Assembly: GCF_011764565.1 (NCBI RefSeq)
Contig: NZ_AP022871.1
Coordinates: 3,596,320 to 3,660,319, forward strand
From: Phytohabitans suffuscus
GTDB lineage: Bacteria > Actinomycetota > Actinomycetes > Mycobacteriales > Micromonosporaceae
Length of the DNA stretch: 64,000 nt
Direction: 5' to 3'
The notes beneath the pieces are model-generated. The model was given only the letters and a program-made list of their open reading frames with translations, did not search any database and was not told where the DNA came from. Position numbers and translations under genes: made by a program. Positions 34,216 to 43,547 of this stretch are shown piece after piece (position 1 is the first letter of the stretch; every line of letters starts with the position of its first letter).

Positions 34216-35040
34216 GTGAGCCAGCAGCGCATGCCGCGAAACCGGACATATCTCATGTGCCCGCCTGAGCGCTACGAGGTGGCGTACGCGATCAACCCGT
34301 GGATGGACACCACCACGCCGGTCGACACCGAGCTCGCCCTCAAGCAGTGGGAGCGGCTTCGGGAGACCCTGAGCGGCCTCGGGCACACGGTTCACGTGCT
34401 CGCGCCCGAGCCTCACCTGCCCGACATGGTGTACGCGGCCAACGGCGCCTTCACCGTCGACGGCGTCTCCTACGGGGCCCGCTTCAAGTACGCCCAGCGC
34501 ACCGCCGAGGCGGCCGCGCACCGGGCGTTCTACGACGCCGGTGGCTGGGAGTTTCGCGCGCCGACCCAGACCAACGAGGGCGAGGGCGACTTCGCGTACC
34601 TGCCGGCGGCGTACGGCGGGATGGTCCTGGCCGGGTACGGCTTCCGCACCGAGCCGGCGGCGCACGTCGAGGCGCAGGACGTGCTCGGCCGCCCGGTGGT
34701 CTCGCTGCATCTGGTCGACCCGCGCTTCTACCACCTCGACACCGCGCTCGCCGCGCTCGACGACCGCACGGTGACGTACTACCCGGGCGCCTTCTCGACC
34801 GCGGCCCAACGCGTGCTGCGCCAGCTCTTCCCGGACGCGGTGCTGGCCGGCGAGGCGGACGCGTACGCGTTCGGCCTCAACCTCGTCAGCGACGGCCGCA
34901 ACGTCGTGCTCAACAGCGAGGCTACCGGCATGGCCCGCAAGGTCGAGGCGGCCGGCTACACCCCGGTGCTGGTGGAGCTCTCCGAGCTGAAGAAGGGCGG
35001 CGGCAGCGTCAAGTGCTGCGTGGCCGAGCTCCGACCCTGA
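34216..35040 (+). CDS. Dimethylargininase (DDAH)-like hydrolase of the guanidino-group-modifying superfamily
   Basis: A 274-residue enzyme. Motifs of the amidinotransferase/DDAH fold are complete: PDMVYAANGAFTVDG, NEGEGDFAYLP (substrate acids), FYHLDTALAALDD with the catalytic His, LNSEATGMARKVEAAG, and the catalytic Cys near the end (GGSVKCCVAELRP). The family hydrolyses methylarginines to citrulline, but actinobacterial members may act on other guanidino compounds. GTG at 34216 follows TACTCT; an upstream in-frame ATG at 34192 lies before that box and is less likely. A divergent Lrp-type regulator adjoins it, and a true arginine deiminase gene lies 12 kb away. Confidence 0.87.
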   Translation: MSQQRMPRNRTYLMCPPERYEVAYAINPWMDTTTPVDTELALKQWERLRETLSGLGHTVHVLAPEPHLPDMVYAANGAFTVDGVSYGARFKYAQRTAEAAAHRAFYDAGGWEFRAPTQTNEGEGDFAYLPAAYGGMVLAGYGFRTEPAAHVEAQDVLGRPVVSLHLVDPRFYHLDTALAALDDRTVTYYPGAFSTAAQRVLRQLFPDAVLAGEADAYAFGLNLVSDGRNVVLNSEATGMARKVEAAGYTPVLVELSELKKGGGSVKCCVAELRP

Positions 35041-35059
35041 AGGCGTGCGGGGAGGCGTG

Positions 35060-36253
35060 CTAGCCGAGCGTCGCCAGCTCGCTCAGCAGCACGTTGGACA
35101 GGACCTGGCCGTCCGGGCGCACCTGGCGCAGGTACCACCGCTGCTGCGGCGTGCGCGGCTGGTTGAACTGCCAGGCGCCGCGCGGGCTGTCGATCTGGCC
35201 GACCCGGCCGAGCATCAGGTTGACCTGCTGCGGGGTCGGGCTCCCGCCGCACAGCCGGATGGCCCGGTCGAGCACCTGCGCCGCGTCGTACGACGCCATC
35301 GCCGACGCGGAGGGCAGCAGGTCGTGCTCGCGCTGGTACGCCGTCGCGAAGAGGCGGTTGGCGGCGTTGTTGAGGTCGGCCGAGTAGTTCATGGCGGTGA
35401 AGATGCCCGCCGCCTCCTCGCCCATGTCTTCGAGCGCGGTGCCCTCGGTGAAGCCGCCGGGCGCGTAGATGGTGGCCTTGAGCCCTTCGGACCGGTACTG
35501 CCTCACGAACTCGACCGCCGCGGGCCCGGTGTAGAACGCGTACACCACGTTGGCGTTGCTCGTATTCAGCTGCGCCAGGGTCGGGCGGAAGAAGTCCTTG
35601 CCGGGCGCGACCGTCGCCTCGGTCCAGAACGTCTCGATCAGCCGCGTGTCGGTGGCGCCGAACGTCTGCCGGAACTTGTCTGCCGCGTCGCGTCCGGCGT
35701 CGTCGCTGGGCGCGACCATGGCCACCCGCTGGCTGCGGTTTACGGCGCCCGCCAGGTAGCCGCCCAGCGCCTGGCTGGGGTCGCTGTCGACGAACGAGGC
35801 GGACCAGATGTAGAGCACGCCCTGCAGGCTCCCGGGCACGCCGTTCGTGGCGATGAGGGGCACCGTGGCGCCCTCGATCGTGTCGCGGACGCCGGCGAGC
35901 GCGGCCGAGTTGGCCATGCCGGTGAGCGCGAGCGCGCCCTGCTGGAGCAGCGAGTCGACGGCGAGCTTCGCGGACTTGGCGTCGGCGCCCTCGTCGGCCG
36001 TCACCAGCTGCACGGGGTGGCCGCCGAGCCGGTTCTGATTGAGCTGGAGGTAGAGCTGGAAGCCGTTGACGAGGTCGTCGCCGATCACCTTCAACGGGCC
36101 GGTCTGCGGCGCGACCAGCCCGATCCGGACCGGGTCGTCGCTGAGCTGTGGCTCGTTGTCGGCGCTCTCGTCGGAGGCGCAGGCGGCGGCGAATCCAGCC
36201 GCGCCGAGCGCCGCGAAGAGCTTCAGCGCCTGCCGGCGGTCTATCTGGGGCAC
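35060..36253 (-). CDS. Substrate-binding lipoprotein of a branched-chain-amino-acid-type ABC transporter
   Basis: A 397-residue periplasmic-binding-fold protein (Peripla_BP_6). An N-terminal DRRQALKLFAALGAAGFAAAC segment gives an arginine pair, a hydrophobic stretch and a lipobox cysteine, so it may be exported by Tat or Sec. The mature part has the family opening PVRIGLVAPQTGPLKVIGDDLVNGFQ, ADEGADAKSAKLAVDSLL and YAFYTGPAAVEFVRQY. No permease or ATPase gene is adjacent, so it is an orphan. GTG at 36253 follows a GGAAAGGG ribosome site. The ligand is unknown. Confidence 0.87.
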   Translation of the reverse strand: MPQIDRRQALKLFAALGAAGFAAACASDESADNEPQLSDDPVRIGLVAPQTGPLKVIGDDLVNGFQLYLQLNQNRLGGHPVQLVTADEGADAKSAKLAVDSLLQQGALALTGMANSAALAGVRDTIEGATVPLIATNGVPGSLQGVLYIWSASFVDSDPSQALGGYLAGAVNRSQRVAMVAPSDDAGRDAADKFRQTFGATDTRLIETFWTEATVAPGKDFFRPTLAQLNTSNANVVYAFYTGPAAVEFVRQYRSEGLKATIYAPGGFTEGTALEDMGEEAAGIFTAMNYSADLNNAANRLFATAYQREHDLLPSASAMASYDAAQVLDRAIRLCGGSPTPQQVNLMLGRVGQIDSPRGAWQFNQPRTPQQRWYLRQVRPDGQVLSNVLLSELATLG

Positions 36254-36404
36254 GGTCACCCTTTCCCATGGTCGGGGCCGGATCGCGGCCCACCCCGGCT
36301 GTCTACCCGGTTCGCGACGCTGCGTCAATGAACCTTTTCCAACCTGGGACCCAGAGCACCCCTGCTCAGGGGCTCGCGCCGGGCGGCGCGGCGGTACGAC
36401 CCGA

Positions 36405-37178
36405 TCAAGGATGCATGGACCGCAAACTGCTCTTAAGGACCGGCCAAGCGCTCGACTGCGGGTCGATCAGGGCGAAATGCTCCACATCGGGAAGTTCGAC
36501 AAGCGAAACATCTCCGCCTTCGGCACGGGCGGTGGTGGTGTACTTGCGGCTGATCTCCACCGGGACGTGACGGTCCCGCGCGCCATGGATGATCACACTC
36601 CGTACACCAGGGGGTGTGCGAGCGGAAGGATCGGCCTCCGCGTACCGGTCCGGCACCTCGGACGGGCCGCCGCCCAGCAGTGCCGCCACCGCGCCGCGGT
36701 CGAGGTCGAGCCGGTGCGCCTCGGCCAGGTCGGCGACCGGGGCGAGGGCCACGACGCCGAGCACGGGCGTGGGGCCGGCCAGCGCGTACCAGAGCGCGAG
36801 GTGGCCGCCCGCCGAATGGCCGAGCAGCAGCGGCGCCGCCGACCCGAGGCCCATCAGCTGGGGGATCGCGGTCACGCCGGCCACGACATCGGCGAACGTG
36901 CCCGGCCAGCCACCGCCCGGCTGCCCGGTCCGGCGGTACTCCAGCTGGGCCACGGGGTAGCCGAAGGCGGCGAGGGCGGCGGCGAGCGGGGAGGTGTGTG
37001 ATCGATCCCACTCCGCCCGCCAGAAGCCACCGTGCACCAGGATGACCAGGGGTCGGGACTTGGTGCCCGGGGGAGGCATCCGCAGGTCGGCGATCTGGTC
37101 GGGGTGCTCGCCGTACCGGACCGTGGCGTCCGGCGGCGGGGTCGGGCGATGGAGTACGCCACGGGGGTCGCTGGACAT
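36405..37178 (-). CDS. Alpha/beta-hydrolase (esterase-like)
   Basis: A 257-residue alpha/beta-hydrolase of the BD-FAE/esterase type. It shows the oxyanion motif VHGGFWRAEWD, the nucleophile elbow LLGHSAGGHLALW, the acidic segment HGARDRHVPVEISR and the late His in PDVEHFALID. Members hydrolyse small esters or formylkynurenine; the substrate here is not predictable. ATG at 37178 follows TAGCGT with a 6-base gap. Confidence 0.88.
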   Translation of the reverse strand: MSSDPRGVLHRPTPPPDATVRYGEHPDQIADLRMPPPGTKSRPLVILVHGGFWRAEWDRSHTSPLAAALAAFGYPVAQLEYRRTGQPGGGWPGTFADVVAGVTAIPQLMGLGSAAPLLLGHSAGGHLALWYALAGPTPVLGVVALAPVADLAEAHRLDLDRGAVAALLGGGPSEVPDRYAEADPSARTPPGVRSVIIHGARDRHVPVEISRKYTTTARAEGGDVSLVELPDVEHFALIDPQSSAWPVLKSSLRSMHP

Positions 37179-37190
37179 GCCGAGACGCTA
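37179..37190 (-). promoter_or_regulatory. Leaderless-type -10 box of the alpha/beta-hydrolase gene
   Basis: Minus-strand TAGCGT (37190-37185), then ctcggc and the ATG at 37178. Confidence 0.6.
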
Positions 37191-37261
37191 TCCCGAGGCC
37201 GTCCCACCGAGTTGCCCCACCGGTGCCCGGCCGTCCGCACCGCTGCGCGAAGATGGACGGC

Positions 37262-37852
37262 ATGACCGAAGCACCCCGCAGTCCGGAAGAGCCCGGCACC
37301 GGTCCGGGCACCGTCGTGGTGGTCGGTCCGGACGGACGTCCGGTCGGCACCGTCGATACCGACGCGCAGGCCGAAGGAGAGGACCCGTCGCGGCTGATCG
37401 AGCAGCCGGCCAAGGTCATGCGCATCGGCAGCATGATCAAGCAGCTTCTCGAAGAGGTGAAGTCGGCGCCGCTCGACGAGGCCAGCCGCAGCCGGCTCCG
37501 CGAGATCCACAAGCGCTCGATCAGCGAGCTCGAAGGCGGCCTCGCGCCCGAGCTGCGCGAGGAGCTGGAGCGCCTGTCGCTGCCGTTCGAAGACGGCGTG
37601 ACGCCGAGCGAGGGTGAGCTGCGGGTCGCCCAGGCCCAGCTGGTCGGCTGGCTCGAAGGGCTCTTCCACGGCATCCAGGCCGCGCTGGTGGCCCAGCAGA
37701 TGGCCGCCCGGCTCCAGCTCGAGCAGATGCGCGGCGGCGGTGGCCGTCCCGCGCTGCCCGCCGTGCCCGGCGGCCTGATGCCCGGCATGCCCGGCGGCTC
37801 GCAGCAGCCCCAGCAGCAGGGCGAGGGCGGCCGCACCGGGCAGTACCTCTAA
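37262..37852 (+). CDS. bpa: Bacterial proteasome activator Bpa
   Basis: A 196-residue, largely helical ring-forming activator that opens the 20S proteasome gate without ATP. The helical core runs from about residue 50 to 150 (LIEQPAKVMRIGSMIKQLLEEVK, ISELEGGLAPELREELERLSLPF, AQAQLVGWLEGLFHGIQAAL). The C-terminus ends GQYL, the conserved proteasome-docking tail, after a Met/Pro/Gly/Gln-rich linker. ATG at 37262 is chosen (MTEAPRSPEE), GAAGAT lying 7 bases upstream; an in-frame ATG at 37253 is an alternative. Its stop overlaps that of the convergent HAD gene by 3 bp. Confidence 0.92.
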   Translation: MTEAPRSPEEPGTGPGTVVVVGPDGRPVGTVDTDAQAEGEDPSRLIEQPAKVMRIGSMIKQLLEEVKSAPLDEASRSRLREIHKRSISELEGGLAPELREELERLSLPFEDGVTPSEGELRVAQAQLVGWLEGLFHGIQAALVAQQMAARLQLEQMRGGGGRPALPAVPGGLMPGMPGGSQQPQQQGEGGRTGQYL

Positions 37853-38669
37853 GGGTTTCCGCCCAGCTCGAAGAGCTTTTCGAGGTGTACGGCGACGCCG
37901 TCCTCGTCGTTCGAGACGGTGACGTCGTCGGCGATCTCCCGGACCGCGGGGTGGGCGTTCGCGACCGCGACGGCGCGGCCGGCCCAGGTCAGCATCGGCA
38001 CGTCGTTGGGCATGTCGCCGAACGCCACCACCTCGGCCGGATCGATGCCGCGCTGCTCGCAAAACCAGGCCAGCCCGGCCGCCTTGGTCACGCCGGACGC
38101 GGAGATCTCGATCAGCCCGGAGTACGACGAGTGGGTCGCCTCGGCCAGCCCGCCGATCGCCGCCGCGACGATCCGCACGAACGCGTCGGGATCGCGCCGG
38201 CCGGCCCGGACCAGCAGCTTGACCGCCGGCACCGAGGCCACCTCCTCGGGCGTGGCGAGCACCCGGATCGTCGGGTCGCCGGCCTCCCACAGCACCGGCC
38301 ACTCGGCGTCGTGGCGCAGCTCCCGCCCGTCTTCGACCTCGACCGCGAAGACCGCGCCGGGCACCTCGGCCCGCAGCCGCCGGGTCACCTCGGCGAGCAG
38401 CTCGGGGCGAGCGGATCGGCGCGCAGGATGCGGTCGGCGTCCGGGTCGTAGACCACCGCGCCGTTGGCGCACACCGCCGGGAGCGGCGTCTCCAGCTGGT
38501 CGTACACCTGGCTGAGCCACCGCACGGGGCGGCCGGTGACCAGCACCACGGTCGTGCCCCGCGCGGCGAGCCGGGCGAGCACCCCGGCCGTACGCGCGCT
38601 GACCGACCGGTCCTGCCGCACCAGCGTCCCGTCGAGATCGGTGGCGACCAGGCGCGGCGAATCTCCCAT
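37849..38669 (-). CDS. HAD-superfamily Cof-type phosphatase, copy 1, frame-broken
   Basis: The 5' part (MGDSPRLVATDLDGTLVRQ, the DxDGT nucleophile motif, TVVLVTGRP) and the 3' part (PELLAEVTRRLRAEVPGAVFAVE ... GDMPNDVPMLTWAGRAVAVANAHP) lie in different frames. Adding one C opposite the GGGG at 38404-38407 joins them as DPLAPELLAEV; the intended length is about 273 residues. The motifs TKAAGLAWFCEQRG (catalytic Lys) and GDMPND (Mg ligands) are intact. Cof-type HADs dephosphorylate sugar phosphates or cofactors such as FMN. Its ATG overlaps the stop of copy 2 by one base (TGATG), so they are coupled. Confidence 0.9.
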
Positions 38670-39489
38670 CAACGCGACAGTAGTCGATCGAGGTAGACCG
38701 CTACGCCGTCGTCGTCGTTGCGCAAGGTCACCTCGTCGGCGAGCAGCCGGACGGTCGGGTGGGCGTTGGAGACCGCGACCCGGCCCCAGCCGGCCCACTC
38801 GAACATCGGGATGTCGTTGGGCATGTCGCCGAAGACCAGCACCTCGGCCGGGTCGACGCCGAGCAGGTCGGCGACCACCGAGAGGCCGGACGCCTTGTCG
38901 ACGCCGGGCGGGACGATCTCCACGAAGCCCAGGCCCGCCTGGGTCACCGAGGCCAGGTCCGGCGGCACGATCTCGCGCGCGGTGGCCAGGAGCGTGTCGA
39001 CGTCGTGGCTGGCCGTACGCGCGAACGCCTTGATCACGTCGCCGCTGAGGCACTCGGCGCGGGCCCGCTGCTCGAAGCGGTCGGGGTAGCGCCAGAACGG
39101 GTCGAAGTCCCCCACAGTGGCGAGTCGGGGCTGTCGAGCGCCTCCACCATCACGGTCAGCGGGCCGACCTTCGCCTCGAGCTCGGTGATCAGCGTGGCCA
39201 GCACCGCACCGGAGAGACGCTCGTCACGCAGGACCACCGGGCCGACCGGGTCGGACTGGTCGATCACCCGTCCGCCGCCGGCCATCACGAGGTAGTCGGC
39301 CGCCCGGATGTCGTTGCGGGTGAGCTCGGCCAGCCGCGGCCCGCGCCCGGTCGCACCCACGACCGGGATGCCGGCCGCCCGGACCCGGTCGAGCACCTGA
39401 TGGGTGAACTCGGACACGGTGTCATCGCTGCGCACCAGCGTGCCGTCGAGGTCGGTGGCGACGAGCTTCGGCAGTCCCGGGCGGGGCAT
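38669..39489 (-). CDS. HAD-superfamily Cof-type phosphatase, copy 2, frame-broken
   Basis: A paralogue of the next gene. It begins MPRPGLPKLVATDLDGTLVRS and has GIPVVGATGRG; after residue about 125 the frame changes at the CCCCC run 39109-39113, where one base restores SPDSPLWGDFDPFWRYPDRF. The second half has KASGLSVVADLLGVD, VFGDMPNDIPMFEWAGWGRVAVSNAHP and NDDDGVAVYLDRLL. The intended length is about 273 residues. ATG at 39489 follows a strong AGGAGGA ribosome site. Tandem HAD genes beside serS are a recurring actinobacterial arrangement. The substrate is unknown. Confidence 0.9.
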
Positions 39490-39603
39490 GGTTCCTCCTC
39501 ACCCGGCCGGGGCCAGGGGCGGCGACTCCGCTTCCGGCACCGGCGGGGAGCAAACGTACCTCACCGACCGCTACTCATCCATGACTTTCGTGCGACGCGA
39601 AGG

Positions 39604-40859
39604 TCACGCGGGCTCTAACAGGTCCCGCCCGCCGAGGTACGGCTGGAGGGCCTTGGGCACGCGGACCGAGCCGTCCGGCAGCTGGTGGTTTTCCAGGATC
39701 GGGATGAGCCAGCGGGTCGTGCCGAGCGTGCCGTTGAGCGTCGCCGCGGTCTGGGTCCTGCCCTCCGCGTCGCGGTAGCGGATGCCGAGGCGGCGGGCCT
39801 GGAACGTCGTGCAGTTGGACGTCGAGGTCACCTCGCGGTAGCGGCCCTGCGACGGCACCCACGCCTCGCAGTCGTACTTGCGCGCCGCGCTCGAACCCAG
39901 GTCGCCGGCGGCCACGTCGATCACCCGGTACGGCACCTCGACCTTGGCCAGCATCTCCTCCTGCCAGGCCAGCAGCCGCAGGTGCTCGTCGTGCGCCTCT
40001 TCGGGCCGGCAGAAGCTGAACATCTCCACCTTGTCGAACTGGTGCACCCGCAGGATCCCGCGCACGTCCTTGCCGTGCGAGCCGGCCTCGCGGCGGAAGC
40101 AGGTCGACCATCCCGCGTACCGCCGGGGCCGTCCAGGTCGAGGATCTCGCCCGAGTGGTACGCGGCCAGCGGCGCCTCGCTCGTGCCGACCAGGAAGAGG
40201 TCGTCCGCTTCCAGCCGGTAGACCTCGCTGGCGTGCGCGCCGAGGAAGCCGGTGCCCTCCATCGACTCCGGCTTGAGCAGCACGGGCGGGATGGCCGGCG
40301 TGAAGCCGTACTCCACGGCCTGGGCGATCGCGAGCTGGAGCAGGCCCAGCTCAAGCAGCGCGCCAACGCCGGTGAGGAAGTAGAAGCGGCTGCCCGAGAC
40401 CTTCGCGCCGCGCTCCATGTCGATCGCGCCCAGCGCCTCGCCCAGCTCCAGGTGGTCGCGCGGGCTGTCGAGGTCGGGCTTCTGGCCGACCTCGCGCAGG
40501 ACCACGAAGTCGTCCTCGCCGCCGCCGGGCGCGCCCTGCTCGACGACGTTGGGCACGGCCAACTGCGCCTGGCGCAGCGCCTGCTCGGCCTGGTTGGCGG
40601 CCGCCTCGGCCGCCTTCACCTCGGCCGACAGCTCCTTGGTACGGGCCAGCAGCGCGGCCTTCTCCTCGCCCTTGGCCTGGGAGACCTGCTTGCCCAGCAC
40701 CTTCTGCTCGGCGCGCAGCGACTCGAAGGACCGCATCGCCGTGCGGCGCTCCTCGTCGGCGTTCAGCAGCTGGTCGACCACGGACTCCGACTCGCCGCGC
40801 AGTCGCTGGCTGGCACGTACGGCTTCGGGGTCGTCACGGAGCAGGCGGAGGTCAATCAC
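39604..40859 (-). CDS. serS: Seryl-tRNA synthetase, frame-broken
   Basis: Charges tRNA-Ser with serine. The N-terminal coiled-coil arm (about 25-110, [21 protein letters not shown] ... [11 protein letters not shown]) is followed by the class II core: motif 2 precursor [21 protein letters not shown], then after a frame change [49 protein letters not shown] and the motif 3 part [20 protein letters not shown]. One C added opposite GGGG at 40125-40128 gives [20 protein letters not shown] and a protein of about 418 residues. The gene is essential, so the break is almost certainly a sequence error. GTG at 40859; a TAGGCT box lies 8 bases upstream. Confidence 0.95.
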
Positions 40860-40870
40860 GACATGCAAGC

Positions 40871-41710
40871 CTACGTGCTCGGACCATCCCGTTTTCCGTC
40901 GGGCATGGACGTCTTTCCGTCCGGCATGGGCACGAACGGTGCCGTCGGCGCGACCGTGAGATCGGCCGGCGGCGGCAGGTCGCTGTCGAGGTCTTCCGGC
41001 TCCTGCGGGGCACGCGGCCGCCGCCAGGGCCAGTCGACCGGCTCCCCCGCCTCCGGTGCGGGTCCGGCCTCGGCGGCGGCGGTGGTGACGGCGGCCGCCG
41101 CCGGCTGCGCGGGCGGCGCGGGCATGAGGCGACCGGCGAGGTACAGGGCGAGCGCGAACCCGGCGACCCCGAGGAACGCGGTGGTCAGCCCTCGCCCGTA
41201 CGCCAGCTCGTAGACCGGGCCCTGCGGCCCGATGAAGTAGCCGGTCGCCCCGAGCGTCGCGCTGGTCCCGTCCAGCCAGACGGCGGTGCCGACCAGGACC
41301 GCGCCGGACACGCCGGCGGCGCACAGCCCGAGGATCCGGACCTGGTCACGCACCCCGGGGCGGCCGAAGAGGACCAGACCCGTGCAGGCCACGAGGACGA
41401 AAACCCCGATGAGGTATCCGGTGCCGAAGCCACCGAGGTCTGCCAGGCCGGCCACGACCGGCTGCGTGATGCCCGGGCCGAAGAGATCCGGCTGGGTGAA
41501 CGTGGTGGTCTGCCACTCCCCGACCAGCGAGGCGAAGACCGCGACCGCGCTCAGCACGGCGACGACGGGCACGAGCCGCCAGTCGCGCCGCACGGCCGTG
41601 AAGATCTGGGATGGCCGCGGCCGCTTACGGACCGCCTGGTCAGGGCCGAACTCCATGACCGCCGGCTCGTCCAGCCGCGCGTCGACGTCTGCCTGAGGCT
41701 CCTGTGACAT
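40871..41710 (-). CDS. Four-helix integral membrane protein of unknown function
   Basis: A 279-residue protein with an N-terminal cytoplasmic segment of about 50 residues (acidic then basic), four predicted membrane helices between about 55 and 195 ([78 protein letters not shown]) and a Pro/Ala-rich cytoplasmic tail that ends with a short duplicated MPDGK. No family is recognised. ATG at 41710. It stops 12 bp before serS starts, so it may share a transcript with serS. Confidence 0.75.
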   Translation of the reverse strand: MSQEPQADVDARLDEPAVMEFGPDQAVRKRPRPSQIFTAVRRDWRLVPVVAVLSAVAVFASLVGEWQTTTFTQPDLFGPGITQPVVAGLADLGGFGTGYLIGVFVLVACTGLVLFGRPGVRDQVRILGLCAAGVSGAVLVGTAVWLDGTSATLGATGYFIGPQGPVYELAYGRGLTTAFLGVAGFALALYLAGRLMPAPPAQPAAAAVTTAAAEAGPAPEAGEPVDWPWRRPRAPQEPEDLDSDLPPPADLTVAPTAPFVPMPDGKTSMPDGKRDGPST

Positions 41711-41904
41711 GGCTACCGGCTCTCTTTTTCCAGCGTCCGCGGTGTCCACTGCGTAGTCACCGGTAGCTCGACAGTCCGCATCGCGCACCTCCTGGCTGGC
41801 ACTCAAACCAGGATAGGCATCAGTCCTGCCCGGGTGCGGACTGGCAGCACGGCGCCACCGGTCCGGGTCCTGGCGGGATCGTCGCATCGTGGTGCGGATT
41901 GGGC

Positions 41905-41917
41905 TAGCGTCGGGCTC
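41905..41917 (+). promoter_or_regulatory. Leaderless-type -10 box of the OsmC-like gene
   Basis: TAGCGT at 41905-41910, then cgggctc (7 bases) and the ATG at 41918. Confidence 0.6.
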
Positions 41918-42346
41918 ATGCCTATCCGCACCGCATCTGCCCGCTGGCAGGGCAATCTCACCGAGGGTTCCGGCACCATCCGCACTGGTAAGGGCGGATA
42001 CGAGGGGAACTACTCTTTCAAGTCCCGCTTCGAAGAGGGCGAGGGGACCAACCCCGAGGAGCTCATCGGCGCCGCCCACGCCGGGTGCTTCTCGATGGCC
42101 TTCTCGAAGGGCCTCGCCGACGCCGGCTTCACGCCGGACTCGGTCGAGACGACCGCCAAGGTGCACCTGGACAAGACCGACGCCGGCTTCACCGTCACCC
42201 GTATCGACCTGGAGACGGTCGGCCAGGTGCCGGGCATCGACGAGGCCGAGTTCCTGAAGATCGCCGAAGGCGCCAAGGCCAACTGCCCGATCTCCCGGCT
42301 GCTCTCACCCGGCGCGGAGATCACGCTCAACGCCCAGCTGGCCTGA
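41918..42346 (+). CDS. OsmC-family peroxiredoxin-like protein
   Basis: A 142-residue OsmC/Ohr superfamily protein that would reduce organic hydroperoxides using paired cysteines. Both cysteines are present in their contexts: EELIGAAHAGCFSMAFSKGL and AKANCPISRLLS. The N-terminal ASARWQGNLTEGSGTIRTG is of the OsmC rather than the Ohr subgroup. It is a stand-alone gene with its own leaderless-type promoter. No redox regulator is adjacent. Confidence 0.93.
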   Translation: MPIRTASARWQGNLTEGSGTIRTGKGGYEGNYSFKSRFEEGEGTNPEELIGAAHAGCFSMAFSKGLADAGFTPDSVETTAKVHLDKTDAGFTVTRIDLETVGQVPGIDEAEFLKIAEGAKANCPISRLLSPGAEITLNAQLA

Positions 42347-42422
42347 CCTCCCCGTCTTTTCCCGACGGCGCCGGTGTCTCCGGCGCCGTCGGCCACCACG
42401 TGTGTTCAGGCAGAATGGCTCT

Positions 42423-42776
42423 GTGCCCGTCGAGATGAGCCGGCAGCGGTTCGAAGAGCTGGTCAGCGAGGCCCTCGACGAGGTGCCCGAAGAGCTGCTC
42501 GGCCTGATGAGCAACGTGGTGATCCTGGTCGAAGACGACTCGCCGCCGGGCGAGCCGGAGCTGCTCGGCGTGTACGAGGGGTACGCGCTCACCAGCCGCG
42601 GATGGGACTACGGCGGTGTGCTGCCCGACCGGATCACCATCTACCGCAACCCGACTCTGCGCATCTGCGACACCGAAGACGACGTGGTCGAAGAAGTCGC
42701 GATCACGGTGGTGCACGAGATAGCCCACCACTTCGGCATCGACGACAAGCGCCTGCACGAGTTGGGCTGGGGTTGA
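42423..42776 (+). CDS. Minigluzincin-like metallopeptidase family protein
   Basis: A 117-residue zinc-metallopeptidase-like protein (PF06262 type). Conserved features are FEELVSEALDEVPEELLGLMSNVVILVED, LLGVYEGYALTSRGW, PDRITIYRNPTLRIC and the zinc motif VVHEIAHHFGIDD. The family is compact and lacks a long C-terminal part; its substrate is unknown. GTG at 42423 has CAGAAT 6 bases upstream; ATG at 42435 is an alternative. A homologue lies near serS and pheA in mycobacteria, so the block is conserved. Confidence 0.88.
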   Translation: MPVEMSRQRFEELVSEALDEVPEELLGLMSNVVILVEDDSPPGEPELLGVYEGYALTSRGWDYGGVLPDRITIYRNPTLRICDTEDDVVEEVAITVVHEIAHHFGIDDKRLHELGWG

Positions 42777-42814
42777 GGCCCGAACGGCCTAGGTCAACTC
42801 TTGCCGGTGCCGCC

Positions 42815-42827
42815 TACTCTCCCAGGC
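42815..42827 (+). promoter_or_regulatory. Leaderless-type -10 box of the AIM24-like gene
   Basis: TACTCT at 42815-42820, then cccaggc and the ATG at 42828. The same hexamer precedes the DDAH-like gene. Confidence 0.6.
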
Positions 42828-43547
42828 ATGCGTAGCGCGCTGTTCTCCGCGGAGAACCTCGAAAAGGAGTCGGCGCAGCCCGGCATGCGGCTGCAGAACT
42901 CCAAGATGCTGAAGATCGAGCTCAACGGCGAGTGCATGGCCCGGGCCGGCGCCATGGTCGCCTACCAGGGTCAGGTCCAGTTTCAGGCGCTCGGCTCGGG
43001 CGGCATCGGCAAGTTCTTTAAGCAGAAGCTGACCGGTGAGGGCGTTCCGCTGATGAAGCTGACCGGCCAGGGCGACGTCTTCCTCGCCGACCTCGCGTCG
43101 GACGTGCACCTGATCGACCTGGAGCCCGGCGATGCCTTGTCCATCAACGGATCCAGCGTGCTGGCCTTCGACTCGTCGCTCCAGTACGACATCCGGATGG
43201 TCCAGGGCATGGGGATGCTCTCCGCCGCCGGCATGTTCAACTGCGTGTTCAGCGGGCACGGCCGGATCGCGGTGACCACCAAGGGCGCCCCGGTGGTGCT
43301 CAACGTCGACCAGCCCACGTTCGTCGACCCGCAGGCCGCGGTGTGCTGGTCGGCCAGCCTCCAGACCGGCTACCACCGCGCCGAGCAGCTCGGCCTCGGC
43401 ACGCTGCTGGGCCGGCGCACGGGCGAGGCGTTCACGATGAGCTTCGCCGGTCAGGGCTTCGTGGTCGTGCAGCCCTCGGAGGAGCCGCCGGTGCAGGGCA
43501 GCGGCCAGCAGCAGAGCGGCGGCCTGGGCGGCCTCCTCGGCAGCTAG
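42828..43547 (+). CDS. AIM24 family protein
   Basis: A 239-residue beta-rich protein of the AIM24 family (TIGR00266-like fold). Characteristic parts are LNGECMARAGAMVAYQG, GDVFLADLASDVHLIDL, DALSINGSSVLAFDSSLQYDIRMVQG and VLNVDQPTFVDPQAAVCWSA. The bacterial function is unknown. The C-terminal 25 residues are Gln/Gly-rich. Its TAG stop at 43545-43547 coincides with the outer end of a 165-bp MITE-like element, which inserted at the TA of the stop and left it intact. Confidence 0.9.
   Translation: MRSALFSAENLEKESAQPGMRLQNSKMLKIELNGECMARAGAMVAYQGQVQFQALGSGGIGKFFKQKLTGEGVPLMKLTGQGDVFLADLASDVHLIDLEPGDALSINGSSVLAFDSSLQYDIRMVQGMGMLSAAGMFNCVFSGHGRIAVTTKGAPVVLNVDQPTFVDPQAAVCWSASLQTGYHRAEQLGLGTLLGRRTGEAFTMSFAGQGFVVVQPSEEPPVQGSGQQQSGGLGGLLGS

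Noticed and set aside
42390..42422. An upstream start for the metallopeptidase gene at about 42402
   Set aside because: The extra residues lie before the CAGAAT promoter-like box and are not conserved; GTG at 42423 gives the normal length.
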